Shown here piece by piece: positions 5,485 to 7,072 of a stretch of 7,072 nucleotides of DNA. Positions within the stretch are counted from its first letter, which is position 1. The number at the start of each line of letters is the position of its first letter. The notes below the pieces were generated by a model. It had not been told where the DNA came from. It saw only the letters and a program-made list of their open reading frames with translations, and did not search any database. Source of the DNA: Bacteroidota bacterium (GTDB lineage Bacteria > Bacteroidota > Bacteroidia > Bacteroidales > Rikenellaceae); contig JAEZTA010000090.1 of NCBI GenBank assembly GCA_023443765.1, positions 1 through 7,072 of the forward strand. Reading direction: 5' to 3'. The position numbers were made by a program, and so were the translations under genes.

Positions 5485-7072
5485 CTACCGGCGGCAGCTT
5501 TCCGGGACGATGTCGCCCTCGGGCTCTACGCCTTTGAGGTATTTGCCGAAGAATTTCTCCATCGCGCGGTAGAAGTCGAAGCGGTTCTCCTCGTTGTGGA
5601 ATCCGTGGCCTTCGTTGTCTTTGACCATGTAGTCCACCACTACGCCGCGTGCACGGAGTGCGTCGACCATCTGGTTGCTCTCGTTGATGTTTACACGGGG
5701 ATCGTTGGCTCCCTGAACTACCAGCAGCGGGCTCTTGATCTTATCGGCGTTCAGCGCCGGGGAGTTCTGGGTCAGCATCTCCACCTGCGTTTCGGGGTTG
5801 CCGACCATCTCATACATCTGGTCGAGCAGCGGCTTCCAGTAGGGAGGAATGGTGTTCATGAACGAGAAGAGGTTCGAAACACCCACATAGTCTACGGCGC
5901 AGGCGTAGAGGTCGGGGTCCTTCACGATGCCCTGCAGTGTCGCATAACCGCCGTACGAGCCGCCGTAGATGGCGATCTTTGCCGGATCGGCGATACCCTT
6001 TCCGATCAGCCAGTTCACACCGTCCGTGATGTCGTCCTGCATCTCCTGGCCCCACTTGCCGTAGGAAATCTCGGTGAAGCGGCGTCCGAAGCCCGTCGAA
6101 CCGCGGAAGTTCATCTGCAATACGGCGTAGCCGCGGTTGGCGAGGAACTGCGCCTCGGGGTTGAAGCCCCACGAATCGCGGGCCCACGGGCCTCCGTGAG
6201 GATTCACCACCACGGGCAGGTTTTTGGCGTTGCGCAGGGTCTTGCCTACGGGCAGCGTGAGGTAACCCTCGATGCGCTCGCCGTCGCGCGACGTATACTC
6301 GATGGGGAGCATCTCGGCCATCTCTTCCTGCTTGATCCAGGGTTTGAGATCGGCCAGTTTGGTCATCGTGTCGGCCTCGGCGTCGTAGAAGTAGTAGGCG
6401 CCTGCCGTGCGGTCGCTGCCGGCGTAGACGATGTATTTGTCCTCGGCCTTGTTTGAACCGCCGATGCCCAGCTCGTAACCGCGCAGGTGGCGCTCCATGC
6501 GGCCGAACATGTCGCCGGCTTTCTTATCGAAGAAGTAGCGCGTCGTGCCTTTGTGGCCTTCGTACGATACGCCGAGCAGTTTCTTGTCCTTCTCGCTGTA
6601 CCACACGCCGTTCAGGTCGTAGGTGTCGTTCGTGTAGAGCACCTCTTTCTCTTCGCACGTCGCAGGGTCCATCAGTACGAGGGCCTCCTTGTCGCGTCCG
6701 AGGTTGGTGATGGCGTAGACCATCTTGTTGTCGGGAGCGAACGTCGCGAAGTAAACCGACTCCTTGAAGTTGGTCGTCAGCACGGGGCGGAAAGGCTCGG
6801 CTTCGGTCTCGCGGTAACGAATCTGGGAGTTGACGCCGTCGACGATAGCGTAGGCCACGCGCAGGCGGCCGTCGTGGTCGGTCTGCCAGCCCTGTACGTC
6901 GCCGGGGTTCTCGCAGAGCATCGTCATCTCACCCGTGTTGAGGTTCAGGCGGTAGGGGTCGAAAATCTGCGGATTGCGCTGGTTCGTGCCGATGATCATC
7001 AGCGAGTCGATCTCGTCGAGCGGGTCGATGATCTGGGTCCGTACGCCGGGGATGGCCGTGTAGGCCTTCGGG
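5485..7072 (-). CDS. S9-family serine peptidase (prolyl oligopeptidase / acylaminoacyl-peptidase type), 5' end outside window
   Basis: The frame is open to the right edge: 24 codons (PKAYTAIPGVRTQIIDPLDE and on) precede the first in-window Met at 6999, so that Met is not the start. Numbering from it, residues about 1-215 are beta-propeller repeats with short 'W/Y.S.D...' blades. The alpha/beta-hydrolase domain begins at about 232 (PIEYTSRDGERIEGYLTLP). It contains NPHGGPW (266-272, oxyanion region), FRGSTGFG (298-305), the nucleophile elbow GGSYGGY (346-352, Ser348), Asp433 in GANDPRV and His465 in GHGF, so the triad is complete. The family removes or cuts after small peptides, often at proline; in gut Bacteroidota such enzymes are commonly exported, but a signal peptide cannot be judged here. 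It ends with TAG at 5487-5485 and a terminator follows. A dipeptidyl-peptidase activity is possible but unproven. Confidence 0.94.
   Translation of the reverse strand, partial: PKAYTAIPGVRTQIIDPLDEIDSLMIIGTNQRNPQIFDPYRLNLNTGEMTMLCENPGDVQGWQTDHDGRLRVAYAIVDGVNSQIRYRETEAEPFRPVLTTNFKESVYFATFAPDNKMVYAITNLGRDKEALVLMDPATCEEKEVLYTNDTYDLNGVWYSEKDKKLLGVSYEGHKGTTRYFFDKKAGDMFGRMERHLRGYELGIGGSNKAEDKYIVYAGSDRTAGAYYFYDAEADTMTKLADLKPWIKQEEMAEMLPIEYTSRDGERIEGYLTLPVGKTLRNAKNLPVVVNPHGGPWARDSWGFNPEAQFLANRGYAVLQMNFRGSTGFGRRFTEISYGKWGQEMQDDITDGVNWLIGKGIADPAKIAIYGGSYGGYATLQGIVKDPDLYACAVDYVGVSNLFSFMNTIPPYWKPLLDQMYEMVGNPETQVEMLTQNSPALNADKIKSPLLVVQGANDPRVNINESNQMVDALRARGVVVDYMVKDNEGHGFHNEENRFDFYRAMEKFFGKYLKGVEPEGDIVPESCRR

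Noticed and set aside
5596..6456. 286-codon plus-strand open frame antisense to the S9 peptidase
   Set aside because: It has no motif, and the minus strand has the full S9 hydrolase domain here.
6997..6999. Met codon at 6999 as the start of the S9 peptidase
   Set aside because: The frame continues open to the window edge with propeller-like sequence, and S9 proteins of this kind are longer than 504 residues, so the true start lies outside.

Overview
The window is GC-rich chromosomal DNA in which every supportable gene lies on the minus strand. Three things point to a member of the Bacteroidota. Two start regions carry perfect copies of the phylum's -7 promoter element (TAnnTTTG). Start codons lack convincing Shine-Dalgarno sequences. 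The partial gene at the left edge looks like the divergent second EF-G paralogue of Bacteroides relatives. The high GC with AT-rich promoters would suit Alistipes/Rikenellaceae, but that genus call is inference.

Read in the direction of transcription (right to left), the layout is as follows. (1) 7072-5485 is the C-terminal part of an S9 prolyl-oligopeptidase-family peptidase with a complete Ser/Asp/His triad; its N-terminus lies outside the window. It is followed by a 3' region with two hairpins, one of them a perfect 13-bp stem that probably ends the transcript. (2) 5188-2800 is a two-gene unit: a 14-TM-type DHA2 major facilitator transporter and, four bases later, an S66 LD-carboxypeptidase with a signal peptide. 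(3) 2679-334 is a second unit with its own -7 element and a structured leader: an M24B Xaa-Pro peptidase, a 77-residue two-TM protein and a secreted SGNH/GDSL esterase. It closes with a strong intrinsic terminator at 283-311. (4) 136-1 is the first 45 codons of an EF-G-like GTPase with its own likely promoter.

The genes read as ordinary housekeeping and envelope functions: proline-peptide breakdown (S9 peptidase and prolidase-like M24B enzyme), murein peptide trimming (LD-carboxypeptidase), ester hydrolysis in the periplasm (SGNH) and efflux (MFS). I see no mobile element, CRISPR array, RNA gene or clear new multi-gene system. The points most worth a second look are: (a) the M24B enzyme has the ligand spacing and specificity arginine of dipeptide-cleaving prolidase rather than aminopeptidase P; (b) the EF-G paralogue has a P-loop unlike canonical EF-G; (c) the LD-carboxypeptidase appears to be exported; (d) the consensus promoter sits almost on top of the first ATG of the transporter gene.
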